Part shown: in pieces, positions 23,189 to 30,844 of the stretch
Numbering within the stretch: position 1 is the stretch's first letter
How the letters are laid out: every line of letters starts with the position of its first letter
The notes under the pieces: model-generated
Told to the model about the DNA's origin: nothing
The model's database searches: none
Seen by the model: the letters and a program-made list of their open reading frames with translations, nothing else
Program-made: the position numbers and the translations under genes
NCBI GenBank assembly: GCA_002688265.1
Contig: NZCK01000007.1
Span: 1 to 33,684 of the forward strand
Direction of reading: 5' to 3'
Length of the DNA: 33,684 bases
From: an archaeon
GTDB taxonomy: Archaea; Nanobdellota; Nanobdellia; Woesearchaeales; GW2011-AR9

Positions 23189-23943
23189 TTTAGATTTATA
23201 CCTAATTTTTGATTGATTGATTTATCTACTTCTTGATAAATTTCTGGTTCTGCTTGCTTTATTGATATTAATTCTTGCATTAAAAGGCCATGTAAAACCA
23301 TGGATTTGGCAGTTGCTTCTGCTATTCCTCGAGATTGCAGGTAAAATATATTTTCCTCTTCTACTCGTCCAATTGCTACACCATGACTACAAACCACAGT
23401 ATCACTTTGAACATCTAATATTGGAAGAGCTTTACATTTTGTATTGTCTCCTTGAGTTAAACATTTCATGTTTTGATGGCTTTCAATATTTTTAATATTT
23501 TTTGGTACTGAGATCTTTGCAATAAAATCTGCTTTTGAATTTTCTTGTAAAACTCCTCTGCAGATGAGATCCCCTTTAGTGTTGTCTGCATGATGCCAAA
23601 CCTTTGTTTTAATTGTGATCTCTTCATCCTTAGATCCAAAAAAGATTACTGTGCTTTTAGCAGACGAATTGTTACCTTTGAGATATATTTCTTGATCCAA
23701 TGAAAAAATTCCTTCTGTTATAATTATATCAATAACATTTAGATTACTGTTCTCTTTTAAAGTGAAATTGGTTTTGATCGTTTTTTCTAATTGATCTTTT
23801 GATTCATGAATTAGGATAATTGTTGCTTTAGAATTTTTGTTTAATTTAATCTCTAGTGTCTTGAAATCCTTTGGAAGTTCATCTACTCTGATTACTTTAA
23901 ATTCTGAAGTGTTCTCTTCAATTATAAATTCTACTTTTGACAT
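23185..23943 (-). CDS. sufD: SufD, short scaffold subunit
   Basis: The protein is the beta-helix partner of SufB. The C-terminal part is diagnostic: VVCSHGVAIGRVEEENIFYLQSRGIAEATAKSMVLHGLL, in which SHG...IG...FYLQSRG matches the SufB/SufD core family. At 252 residues it is much shorter than proteobacterial SufD (above 400), lacking most of the N-terminal helical domain; similarly compact SufD-like proteins occur in archaea. It begins 10 nt after sufB and ends in an ATGA overlap with sufS. Confidence 0.88.
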   Translation of the reverse strand: MSKVEFIIEENTSEFKVIRVDELPKDFKTLEIKLNKNSKATIILIHESKDQLEKTIKTNFTLKENSNLNVIDIIITEGIFSLDQEIYLKGNNSSAKSTVIFFGSKDEEITIKTKVWHHADNTKGDLICRGVLQENSKADFIAKISVPKNIKNIESHQNMKCLTQGDNTKCKALPILDVQSDTVVCSHGVAIGRVEEENIFYLQSRGIAEATAKSMVLHGLLMQELISIKQAEPEIYQEVDKSINQKLGINLK

Positions 23944-23953
23944 TTTTATTTTA

Positions 23954-25393
23954 TTACATCCCTTCTACTTCTAACTCAATTAATTTGTTTAATTCAATTG
24001 CATACTCCAAAGGGAGAGCTTTTACTATCGGTGAAATAAATCCCCCCACAATTACTTTGATTGCCTGTTCTTCAGAGAGGCCTCTGCTTTGCAAGTAAAA
24101 TAATTGCTCCTCACTAACTTTACTGACACTAGCTTCGTGACCGACCCTGCTTGTTGGGGAATTAATAGACATGGCGGGGAAGGTTTTTGATACTGACTTG
24201 TCATCTAATAAAAGCGCGTCACATTGAACATTGCTTTTGATATTTTTTGCGTTAGGTGTAACTTTAACCAATCCTCTGTAACTTGAAATTCCCCCATCTT
24301 TACTAATGCTCTTTGCTTTGATAATTGAAGTTGTATTGCTTGCAGCGTGAATCACTTTACTCCCTGTATCTTGATCTTGCTCATTTCCAGCAAAGGCTAT
24401 TCCTAAACTTTCACTGTGAGCATTTTCCCCGATAAGAATTGAACAAGGATAAAGCATAGTTTTTTGGCTTCCCATATTGCCATTAGTCCAGATCATTTTA
24501 GCATTTCTGTTTACCAATGCCCGTTTAGTGTTTAAATTGTAAACATTTCTGCTCCAATTTTCAATACTGGTATAACGCATTGTGGCTCCTTCCTTCACGA
24601 AAATTTCAACACAACCTGCATGTAAGCTGCTTTGTTGGTATCTAGGACTAGAACAACCTTCAATGTAATGCAATTCTGCACCCTCATCAACAATAATTAA
24701 GGTGTGTTCAAACTGTCCTCCTTGTTTACCATTCATTCGAAAATAAGCTTGCAAAGGAAGATCAACTTTGATGTTTTTTGGAATGTAAATAAATGTCCCT
24801 CCACTCCAAACCGCAGCATGCAACATGACAAATTTGTGGTCGTTAACAGGAATGCAACTAGTCATAAAATGTTTTTTTACTAAGTCTGGGTATTTGTGGA
24901 TTGCCACATCCATGTTTTCAAAAATAACTCCTTGGTCTTTTAGTTTCTTTTGAAGATTGTGATAAACCATTCCACTATCATACTGAGCACCAACTCCTGC
25001 TAAAGCTTTTTTCTCGGCTTCAGGAATTCCTAATTTTTCAAAAGTTTCTTTAATTTCGTCAGGTACTTGATCCCAAGAATTTGTTTCGGTTGCGTTAGGG
25101 TCAATAAAATATATTATTTTGTTGAGGTCGAGTTCGCTTAAATCTGGACCCCAAGTAGGGATTGCTGTTTTCTGAAAAAGTTTGAAAGCCTTTAATCGTA
25201 TATTTAACATCCACTCTGGTTCCTGTTTTGTATTAGAGATTAACCTTACAATCTGTTCATTAATCCCTGGATTAGCTATGAATTTAGGGCTGTGGTCATC
25301 AGCTGTGTCATAGATGTCTCTATTGATGTCTACATTTATCGTTTTAGATTTATGTTCTTTACCCTTTGATTTTTTATTTGAAGAATTTGACAT
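23954..25393 (-). CDS. sufB: SufB, scaffold subunit
   Basis: SufB is the subunit on which the Fe-S cluster is built with SufC and SufD. Strong family blocks are YHNLQKKLKDQGVIFENMD, SGGTFIYIPKNIKVDLPLQAYFRMN, IEGCSSPRYQQSSLHAGCVEI, and the C-terminal SRVGHEASVSKVSEEQLFYLQSRGLSEEQA. The length of 479 is normal for SufB. A short Lys/Ser-rich N-terminal tail is added. AGGT stands about 8 nt before the ATG. It follows the HTH regulator gene by 19 nt. Confidence 0.96.
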   Translation of the reverse strand: MSNSSNKKSKGKEHKSKTINVDINRDIYDTADDHSPKFIANPGINEQIVRLISNTKQEPEWMLNIRLKAFKLFQKTAIPTWGPDLSELDLNKIIYFIDPNATETNSWDQVPDEIKETFEKLGIPEAEKKALAGVGAQYDSGMVYHNLQKKLKDQGVIFENMDVAIHKYPDLVKKHFMTSCIPVNDHKFVMLHAAVWSGGTFIYIPKNIKVDLPLQAYFRMNGKQGGQFEHTLIIVDEGAELHYIEGCSSPRYQQSSLHAGCVEIFVKEGATMRYTSIENWSRNVYNLNTKRALVNRNAKMIWTNGNMGSQKTMLYPCSILIGENAHSESLGIAFAGNEQDQDTGSKVIHAASNTTSIIKAKSISKDGGISSYRGLVKVTPNAKNIKSNVQCDALLLDDKSVSKTFPAMSINSPTSRVGHEASVSKVSEEQLFYLQSRGLSEEQAIKVIVGGFISPIVKALPLEYAIELNKLIELEVEGM

Positions 25394-25412
25394 AGTTATA
25401 CCTTAAATTTAG

Positions 25413-25832
25413 TTAATTATCAGAATCGCAAATGTTATCTTTTGTTTCTTTGCAAATACTATCACACTGATTATTGCATGGACGATCAGCTTCGCATAAG
25501 TTGGTGTTCTCTGCATAGATTTTACAGAGTAATCCAGAATCTTTTACCAATTTGTTCAATCTCAAAATTTCGGAAGTTAAAGTTTTATTTTCTTTTGCAA
25601 CTTTCTCAACAGCGATAGCTATTTGCTCTTTTATCTGAGGTGTTTCTAAAATGTCATAACCTGCCCGTTTAGATTTTTTGTAATGAGAAATACTGGCCTC
25701 AGTTATCCCCATGATCTTAGCAACTTCTTTTTGAGTCATTCTTTTTTTGATTAAGGCTAAAGCTATTTGTTTGCGAATCGCTGGCAAGACATACCAAACT
25801 TCAATTTCTTGTGGATAAGTTACTTTTCTCAT
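25413..25832 (-). CDS. HTH regulator with Cys-rich tail, likely SUF regulator
   Basis: Residues 18-55 form a helix-turn-helix (MTQKEVAKIMGITEASISHYKK) in the style of small archaeal XRE-like regulators. A helical stretch follows (IKEQIAIAVEKVAKENKTL). The last 40 residues hold six cysteines, at 103, 113, 119, 123, 127 and 135 (LLCKIY, NLCEADRPCNNQCDSICKE, NICDS), enough to bind an Fe-S cluster or metal. It is the first main gene of the suf operon. By analogy with bacterial SufR and IscR, which sense Fe-S status, it may repress the operon when clusters are plentiful; that is inference. Its ATG overlaps the stop of the leader ORF. Confidence 0.8.
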   Translation of the reverse strand: MRKVTYPQEIEVWYVLPAIRKQIALALIKKRMTQKEVAKIMGITEASISHYKKSKRAGYDILETPQIKEQIAIAVEKVAKENKTLTSEILRLNKLVKDSGLLCKIYAENTNLCEADRPCNNQCDSICKETKDNICDSDN

Positions 25833-25867
25833 TTTTTTTTCCTTTTTTTACCGAATAGGGCAAGCAT
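25829..25867 (-). CDS. 12-codon leader ORF before the SUF regulator
   Basis: AGGGAGGTGTT places an excellent SD site just before an ATG at 25867. The frame reads MLALFGKKRKKK and stops at a TGA overlapping the regulator's start as ATGA. The end of the frame runs through two A-tracts of seven and nine bases. The regulator itself has no good SD of its own, so its translation probably depends on this leader. A -1 slip in the A-tract would fuse the peptide to the regulator. It is too short for the ORF track. Confidence 0.55.
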   Translation of the reverse strand: MLALFGKKRKKK

Positions 25868-25995
25868 AACACCTCCCTCTTGTGGTTTTGAAAGATAAAC
25901 AACACGATTGAGTAGATTCCTTTACCCTGGTGTTATTGATTTCTTCAATACTTATCACTTTTTAAAGACCCCTTGGTGTTTTATTAACTATTGTT

Positions 25996-26006
25996 AATTT
26001 ATAAGG
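25996..26006 (-). promoter_or_regulatory. TATA box of the suf operon
   Basis: CCTTATAAATT on the minus strand is the best TATA candidate in the gap and directly abuts the first 41-bp repeat. It predicts a start near 25974 and a leader of about 105 nt before the 12-codon ORF. Within that leader, plus-strand ACCCTGGTGTTATT and ACCCCTTGGTGTTTTATT form a second pair of related sequences. Confidence 0.55.
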
Positions 26007-26090
26007 TTTTCTGATAATTTCTTCGAAATGATCAGGCACTAACGTTGTTTTCTGATAATTTTTTCAAATTATCAGGCACTGATGTTGTTT
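26006..26090. repeat. Two tandem 41-bp repeats, each with a palindrome
   Basis: The unit GTTTTCTGATAATTT...ATCAGGCACT...TTGTT occurs twice with a 41-bp period (starts 26006 and 26047). Each holds a palindrome, at 26011-26035 (one mismatch pair) and 26052-26075 (perfect CTGATAATTT / AAATTATCAG). They stand immediately upstream of the suf TATA box and about 75 bp from the start of the divergent MraZ-like gene, so they are probable regulator binding sites. Confidence 0.7.
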
Positions 26091-26163
26091 TGTGTTAAAA
26101 AAAGGAAAACATTTGAGTTATTATGAATAGATTCTTAAAAAAGAAGGCAAAATAGCCATAACT

Positions 26164-26634
26164 ATGGGATTAGAAATATTTACAGGAACATATACTAGAT
26201 CAGTTGATAAAAAAGGTAGAATTTGGATGCCAAAACCTTGGGAAAACAAATTAACTCAAAATGATCCGTTTTACCTTTTCAAAGCACCACAACTTGATTA
26301 TGTATCTTTAATTCCTGAAAAAGATCTATTGAAACATTACAGGGCTTTTTTTGGAGCTATGCCAAATCCCATTGAATTAGGATTATCTCAAAATCCAAGA
26401 GAAAATGTTAGAGGGGCCTTAAGGTTACTGGAATCACTTGTTGGTTGGGGGCCAAACATAGTAAATATCTCCCCTAGAAAAAAATCAATTGGTATGCGAC
26501 TTCAAGTACCAAAAGATGGTTTTTTTAGATCATTATTAATTCCAGATGAAGCAGTTTCGATGATAGGAATAAATGATCATATTGCAATCTATCAGGGAAC
26601 ACTCCAAGAGATAGAAGCGAGATATAGAACATAG
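26164..26634 (+). CDS. MraZ-like double AbrB-domain protein
   Basis: The opening FTGTYTRSVDKKGRIWMPKPWENKL reproduces the MraZ pattern (FxGxxxxxLDxKGRxxxP). The second half, RLQVPKDGFFRSLLIPDEAVSMIGINDHIAIYQG, matches the second SpoVT-AbrB swapped-hairpin unit, with an enlarged middle part. The length of 156 is close to bacterial MraZ, which binds DNA upstream of the division and cell-wall cluster. Finding it in an archaeal window is unusual. TTCTTAAAAAAG lies about 27 bp before the ATG, fitting a leaderless gene. It is divergent from the suf operon across the tandem palindromes. A DNA-binding role is likely, the target unknown. Confidence 0.65.
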   Translation: MGLEIFTGTYTRSVDKKGRIWMPKPWENKLTQNDPFYLFKAPQLDYVSLIPEKDLLKHYRAFFGAMPNPIELGLSQNPRENVRGALRLLESLVGWGPNIVNISPRKKSIGMRLQVPKDGFFRSLLIPDEAVSMIGINDHIAIYQGTLQEIEARYRT

Positions 26635-26648
26635 GTAAAAGTTAACAC

Positions 26649-27722
26649 TTAATACTCAGTCAACTTCTTAACAGAGTTATAATGCAAAAGCGTAGTGTTA
26701 CCTTCCTTATCCTGCTTCTTCTCAGCCTTGATATACTTCCCTTCATTGAGCTTGGCAATCCTACGCTGAAAACTCTTATAACTCATCTCAAAACCCTTAT
26801 CACAAAAAATTTGATACAACTCACCAATCTTTGCACCACTATTGCTCTTGATTAATTCAAGCAGTTCTAACATCTCAGCAGGTAAAGCATCTTTTGGTTT
26901 AATAAAAAACTCATCAACTTTATGAATAGCAACTGCTACATGCTCAACTGTTATTTTTCTGGATGAACGTTCCTCAGCGATATTACCTGCTTCACGCATC
27001 AGATACAAACCAATTCTAACATCACCAGTCTCAGTACATTTCTCCGCCAATTCCGCAAAAGCGTCATCATCAAAACAATCTTGTACAAAAGCATACTTCT
27101 GACGCTCAAGTAAAATTCCTTTTATCTCTGATTCTTTGTAAGCTCGAAAAGTTACAAACTCTGGTGATAACCTGCTACGAATCCGCTCGTCAAGATCACT
27201 AAAAACATCACGATAATTTGTGATTAAGATAATTGTCTTACGATAAATATCTTCCAAAATAGTATAAAGAAAATCTGTGTCCTCTAATTTATCAATTTCA
27301 TCAAACACAAACACAGCACTTTGCCCTTGCTTATTAACCTGAGCTTTAATTAAATCAAACAATTCTGAAGTTTTTTTGTTCTGTATAAATTTGAACCCTA
27401 GTTCATCACAAATTTTGACAAAAACTTTGTAAGTTGTATTTTCTTTCCAACAATTGATGTAAAAAGTATGGATACTGTCAGTTTCTTCTTCTAATTCTCG
27501 AAGCACGTTTTTGCAAGCAGTAGTCTTTCCAATCCCTGGAACACCATCAACAAAAAGATTCCTTCCAGTATGGCCGTCAAGCAATGGTCTTATAGCTATT
27601 GCAAAACGTTTTTGTTCCTGCTCACGGAATTTGAGAATCTTTGGTTGGAAATCATAATCTAAAACAATTGTATCTCGAAATAATGACTCCCCGCTCCTTA
27701 GCATGTTCTTAAACATAGACAT
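26649..27722 (-). CDS. cdc6: Orc1/Cdc6 replication initiator
   Basis: This AAA+ protein marks archaeal origins and loads MCM. Walker A is GVPGIGKTTA (residues 60-69), Walker B VFVFDEIDKL near 137, sensor 1 ILITNYRD, and a sensor 2 region TGDVRIGLYLMREAG. The last 80 residues form the winged helix that contacts origin DNA (MLELLELIKSNSGAKIGELYQ, YKSFQRRIAKL). The length of 357 is at the short end of the family. CTTAATATACGC lies about 26 bp before the ATG. Archaeal origins often adjoin this gene; the AT-rich gap 27723-27889 is a place to look, but I see no clear origin recognition boxes. Confidence 0.92.
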   Translation of the reverse strand: MSMFKNMLRSGESLFRDTIVLDYDFQPKILKFREQEQKRFAIAIRPLLDGHTGRNLFVDGVPGIGKTTACKNVLRELEEETDSIHTFYINCWKENTTYKVFVKICDELGFKFIQNKKTSELFDLIKAQVNKQGQSAVFVFDEIDKLEDTDFLYTILEDIYRKTIILITNYRDVFSDLDERIRSRLSPEFVTFRAYKESEIKGILLERQKYAFVQDCFDDDAFAELAEKCTETGDVRIGLYLMREAGNIAEERSSRKITVEHVAVAIHKVDEFFIKPKDALPAEMLELLELIKSNSGAKIGELYQIFCDKGFEMSYKSFQRRIAKLNEGKYIKAEKKQDKEGNTTLLHYNSVKKLTEY

Positions 27723-27889
27723 AAGAGCTTTTGTTTTGATATGCGTATATTAAGTTTTTGATGGTGAGGAAGTAATTATCTTTCTTTTAATATAGATGTT
27801 GTATCTGTATAAATTGGAAGTTATTTGATTTTAATTGCTTTTTAATTTTTCCCAAAACAAATATAAACTTGAATCTATTCAGTTTTTGA

Positions 27890-28252
27890 GTGGGTAAAAA
27901 AAAATCTAAACATGATGACTCAAAAAAGTTCATTCTAATCTTTAGTGCGTTACTGCTTTTAGGATTAATCGCATCCTACTTCTTTTACATTAGTGGTTCT
28001 GAAAATTATGGAGATAGTTCCTGTGATATTATCGCGGACTCACAAGAAAGAGCAGATTGTTATACAAGATTAGCTGCCAACACAGGAAACGTAGGTTATT
28101 GCATAAACACCAATTATTGGTTTGAAGAATGTTTGGATACAGCTGATCCTAACCATGCAGCAGATTCAGAGTTGTTACAAGAAATTTGTAATGCGGTGAC
28201 TGACAGTTCTAAACGAGTGGAATGTTCTGAATATGTTGAAGAGAATTATTAG
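27890..28252 (+). CDS. Small anchored protein with Cys-spaced repeats
   Basis: A basic start (KKKSKHDDSKK) and one membrane segment (FILIFSALLLLGLIASYFFYI) are followed by a domain of about 80 residues, probably outside the cell. In it cysteines recur in a pattern C-x-I-x-D-x4-R-x2-C, seen in CDIIADSQERADCY and again in CNAVTDSSKRVEC, with two more between. Disulfide-linked helical hairpins are likely. The GTG start at 27890 fits a leaderless message, since CAAATATAAACTT is centred 27 bp upstream. It is convergent with serS. I know no function. Confidence 0.65.
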   Translation: MGKKKSKHDDSKKFILIFSALLLLGLIASYFFYISGSENYGDSSCDIIADSQERADCYTRLAANTGNVGYCINTNYWFEECLDTADPNHAADSELLQEICNAVTDSSKRVECSEYVEENY

Positions 28253-28268
28253 CTCAAATAGTTTTGAG
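28253..28268 (+). terminator. Short hairpin at the end of the Cys-repeat gene
   Basis: CTCAAA-tagt-TTTGAG follows the stop codon directly. Its right arm is also the left arm of the longer 12-bp inverted repeat of the next element, so two foldings compete. There is no long T run on this strand directly after it, so its action as a terminator is uncertain. Confidence 0.35.
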
Positions 28269-28415
28269 TCGTCACGGTGTTCGCCTCCTTGCCGAGATAT
28301 ATGAAAATACTTTGATCTTCTGCAAGTATTTTGTTTTGCCAAAAGCAAGATGCAAAATCTGCGCGCAGCAGAATGGAAAAGCTCGGCCTGGCCAACAGTA
28401 GATGACTCAAAACTA
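28259..28415. ncRNA. GC-rich structured element closed by 12-bp inverted repeats
   Basis: TAGTTTTGAGTC (28259-28270) and GACTCAAAACTA (28404-28415) are perfect inverted repeats. Between them lie CCGAG/CTCGG, a perfect AAAATACTT / AAGTATTTT hairpin, the self-pairing CTGCGCGCAG, and small hairpins GGTGTTCGCC and GGCCTGGCC. Base composition is far from the AT-rich flanks. The element fills the convergent gap between two genes and has no ORF. The general design resembles the elements at 7740-7907 and 9591-9716, though the sequences are not clearly the same. It may be a stable RNA, a double terminator or a non-autonomous mobile hairpin. Confidence 0.45.
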
Positions 28416-28441
28416 AAATTTTAAAAAAATAGAAATAAAAA

Positions 28442-29743
28442 CTACTTCTTTCCTATCTCTTTCACTCCACTCATATAAGGCCACAGAACTTTTGGAACCT
28501 TAACAGTCCCCTCCTTAGTTTGAAAGTTTTCTAAAATTGCAACCATGGCTCTTGCAGTGGCGATCGCAGTATTATTAATAATATGCACATACTCCTTCTC
28601 ACTTGACGCCTTACCTTTTGGAAGGAATTTTGTGTTTAGAGTTACAGACTGATAATCAGTACAATTACTACAACTAGTTAATTCTCGGTAAGCACCCTTC
28701 TTCTCGTTCTGTCCTGGGAACCAACCCTCAATGTCATATTGCAAACTTTGTTTGTTGCCAATATCACCAGTGCAGATTTGAACTACACGGAAAGGAATTC
28801 CTAGTTTTGTGAAAATTTCTTCTGACAAAGCTTGGGCATATTGAAAGTATTCTTTAGAATCTTCTGGTTTACAATAAATGATCTCTTCGATTTTATTGAA
28901 CTGATGCACTCGAAAAATTCCTTTAGTGTCTCTGCCATGGCTCCCTGCTTCTTTTCTAAAACAAGCACTGATTCCACAAAGTTTTAAAGGTAGTTCTTTC
29001 TCTTTCATTAAGACATCTTGTTTTAAAGCTACAAGCGGGTGTTCACTTGTTCCAATTAAGTAAAGATCTTCGTCTTCGATTTTGTAAATTGTGTCTTGAA
29101 ATTCAGAGAGGTTAACTCCACCAGCTAAAGCTGCACGATTTAACATGAAAGGCGGATAAATCAAATTGAAACCTTTCTCTCTTAGTAGGTCGATTGCGAA
29201 CCTTTGAAGTGCTAAGTCTAGTAGTACTAAATCATTCTTGAGGTAGTAGAATCTAGCTGAACTAACTTTAGCTGCAACATCTAAATCTGCCAAATCTAAA
29301 TCTTCCATGATTTCTTGATGGTCTTTAATTGGAAAATTGAAAACTGGTTTTTTGCCCACTTCTTTTATAGTTGGATTGTCATCTTCACTTTTTCCTTTAG
29401 GTACAGAATCTTCAAGAACGTTCCCAATTTGTTTTAGAAGAGTGTCTCTTTCTTTCTTTAAAGTGTTAGTTTTTTCTTCTTGAGCTTTGAGATCCTCAAC
29501 TAGCTGTTTCATCTCTTTAATCTTTACTTGAGCTTCATCTTTCTTTTTTTGTTTCATTAATTTGTTGATTTCTTCTGAAACAGTATTTCGCTCTTTTTGC
29601 AAATCTTGTAATTTTGTCTTTTCAGAACGCCAGGACTCATCACTACTTAATACCTGATCCACAACTTTTGGATCATGATCTCGTCTTTTCTCGCTAGCCT
29701 TAACTACATCTTTGTTTTCTCGAACGAATTTTATGGATAACAT
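28442..29743 (-). CDS. serS: Seryl-tRNA synthetase
   Basis: This class II synthetase charges tRNA-Ser. The first 110 residues form the long antiparallel coiled coil that grips the tRNA extra arm (LQDLQKERNTVSEEINKLMKQ). The catalytic core shows YLIGTSEHPLVAL, motif 2 SACFRKEAGSHGRDTKGIFRVHQF (quoted in part: FRKEAGSHGRDTKGIFRVHQ) and motif 3 NNTAIATARAMVAILENFQ. It is the common SerRS, not the rare methanogen type. The length of 433 is normal. ACTTTTAAATAAATC is centred about 30 bp upstream of the ATG. The gene ends 27 nt from the structured element. Confidence 0.96.
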   Translation of the reverse strand: MLSIKFVRENKDVVKASEKRRDHDPKVVDQVLSSDESWRSEKTKLQDLQKERNTVSEEINKLMKQKKKDEAQVKIKEMKQLVEDLKAQEEKTNTLKKERDTLLKQIGNVLEDSVPKGKSEDDNPTIKEVGKKPVFNFPIKDHQEIMEDLDLADLDVAAKVSSARFYYLKNDLVLLDLALQRFAIDLLREKGFNLIYPPFMLNRAALAGGVNLSEFQDTIYKIEDEDLYLIGTSEHPLVALKQDVLMKEKELPLKLCGISACFRKEAGSHGRDTKGIFRVHQFNKIEEIIYCKPEDSKEYFQYAQALSEEIFTKLGIPFRVVQICTGDIGNKQSLQYDIEGWFPGQNEKKGAYRELTSCSNCTDYQSVTLNTKFLPKGKASSEKEYVHIINNTAIATARAMVAILENFQTKEGTVKVPKVLWPYMSGVKEIGKK

Positions 29744-29799
29744 GGTAGAAGGAAGGGTTGCCTAGATTTATTTAAAAGTATTGGATAAGAAAGTTAAAA

Positions 29800-30789
29800 T
29801 TATGAAATGTCGTGATATAAGTTGCCAATTGCTATCATTAATGCTCCTACCTCTGGAGGATACCTTGGATCTTGAATCTTAGCAAAAGGTTCTATTGCAA
29901 ATAACTTTGATCTTAAATGTCGCTTTACAATCATAGATTTTATCACTGAACCAAACACAGCTACTGAAAATTGTTGGCCGGAAATTCTTAATTTGTTTGC
30001 TACATATTGAACATTAACAGATATTTGTCTAGAAGAAGCTTTGAGAATTCTCTTGGCCCAAGGGCTGCCAGATTCTGCAGCTATATCAACGTATTTAGCA
30101 AGTTCGGCCACATCACTTCTTTTTAGAAAATTCATTTCAGGATGATCAAAACATCTTAATATGTCTTGGATTATCATAGACAAATCTAACCTATGAGAAA
30201 ATTTACCCCACAATTTTCCAGAATTGAAGTTTTCCTCAACTACCTTTCTCAAGATAGAATCAGTATTAACTTTCAATACTTTTGCGGCATACAAACCAAT
30301 ATGGAAGCCACCTCCACGCAGTAGTCTTGCTTTCTCAATGTTAAGATAGCTTGACATATCATTAGATCCAACTCTCCCATAAACAATCCCTCCTGTTCCA
30401 CTAATAATGATAATACCATCTTCTCCAGCAAAGGCAGAATACCATGAAAGGAAAGTATCAGAAACAACTTTTAGTCTTTGGCATACAATTCCTTTTGCTT
30501 TTAATTGAAGAGTAATCTCAGCATGCATCTTAGGTCGGTTCTTTGGCCCTGCCCCAGATAAACCACAGCAACACCCAAGAATCTTAGCTGCTCGATAATC
30601 TGCACCAACTTTATTCAATGCCTTTAATATTGATTCTACAATGTTAGCTGCAGCTTTCTCTAACCCATAATAATTTGGATTTGATGGTCCTGTTACTACC
30701 TCAGCTAAAACTTGACCGTTTTCTTTAGAAATTACTGCACGGGTCTTGGTTCCACCACCATCAATACCCACATAAAAACCTTCCACCAT
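29800..30789 (-). CDS. N-acetylglucosamine-kinase-like ASKHA protein (BadF family)
   Basis: The protein has the actin-like ATPase fold of BadF/BcrA and eukaryotic NAGK proteins. The phosphate-1 loop is VGIDGGGTKTRAV near the start, GLSGAG follows, then the phosphate-2 loop IIIISGTGGIVYGR and the helix RGGGFHIGLYAAKVL. There are no cysteine ligands of the Fe-S activator type, so a sugar kinase (GlcNAc or similar) is the better call than a dehydratase activator. The length of 329 fits. AATTTATAG is about 26 bp before the ATG. The HAD gene lies upstream in the same direction, but the promoter suggests separate transcription. Substrate unproven. Confidence 0.82.
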   Translation of the reverse strand: MVEGFYVGIDGGGTKTRAVISKENGQVLAEVVTGPSNPNYYGLEKAAANIVESILKALNKVGADYRAAKILGCCCGLSGAGPKNRPKMHAEITLQLKAKGIVCQRLKVVSDTFLSWYSAFAGEDGIIIISGTGGIVYGRVGSNDMSSYLNIEKARLLRGGGFHIGLYAAKVLKVNTDSILRKVVEENFNSGKLWGKFSHRLDLSMIIQDILRCFDHPEMNFLKRSDVAELAKYVDIAAESGSPWAKRILKASSRQISVNVQYVANKLRISGQQFSVAVFGSVIKSMIVKRHLRSKLFAIEPFAKIQDPRYPPEVGALMIAIGNLYHDIS

Positions 30790-30844
30790 TACTAAATTAG
30801 AATATATGTTACTATAAATTATTATTGTTTTTTGAAATTAATAA

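Noticed and set aside
27723-27889. Replication origin next to orc1/cdc6
   Set aside because: The gap is AT-rich and short, but I see no repeated origin recognition boxes; it is explained by two divergent promoters.
28259-28415. attC site of an integron
   Set aside because: The repeat ends do not fit the GTTRRRY / RYYYAAC core sites, and no integrase is present.
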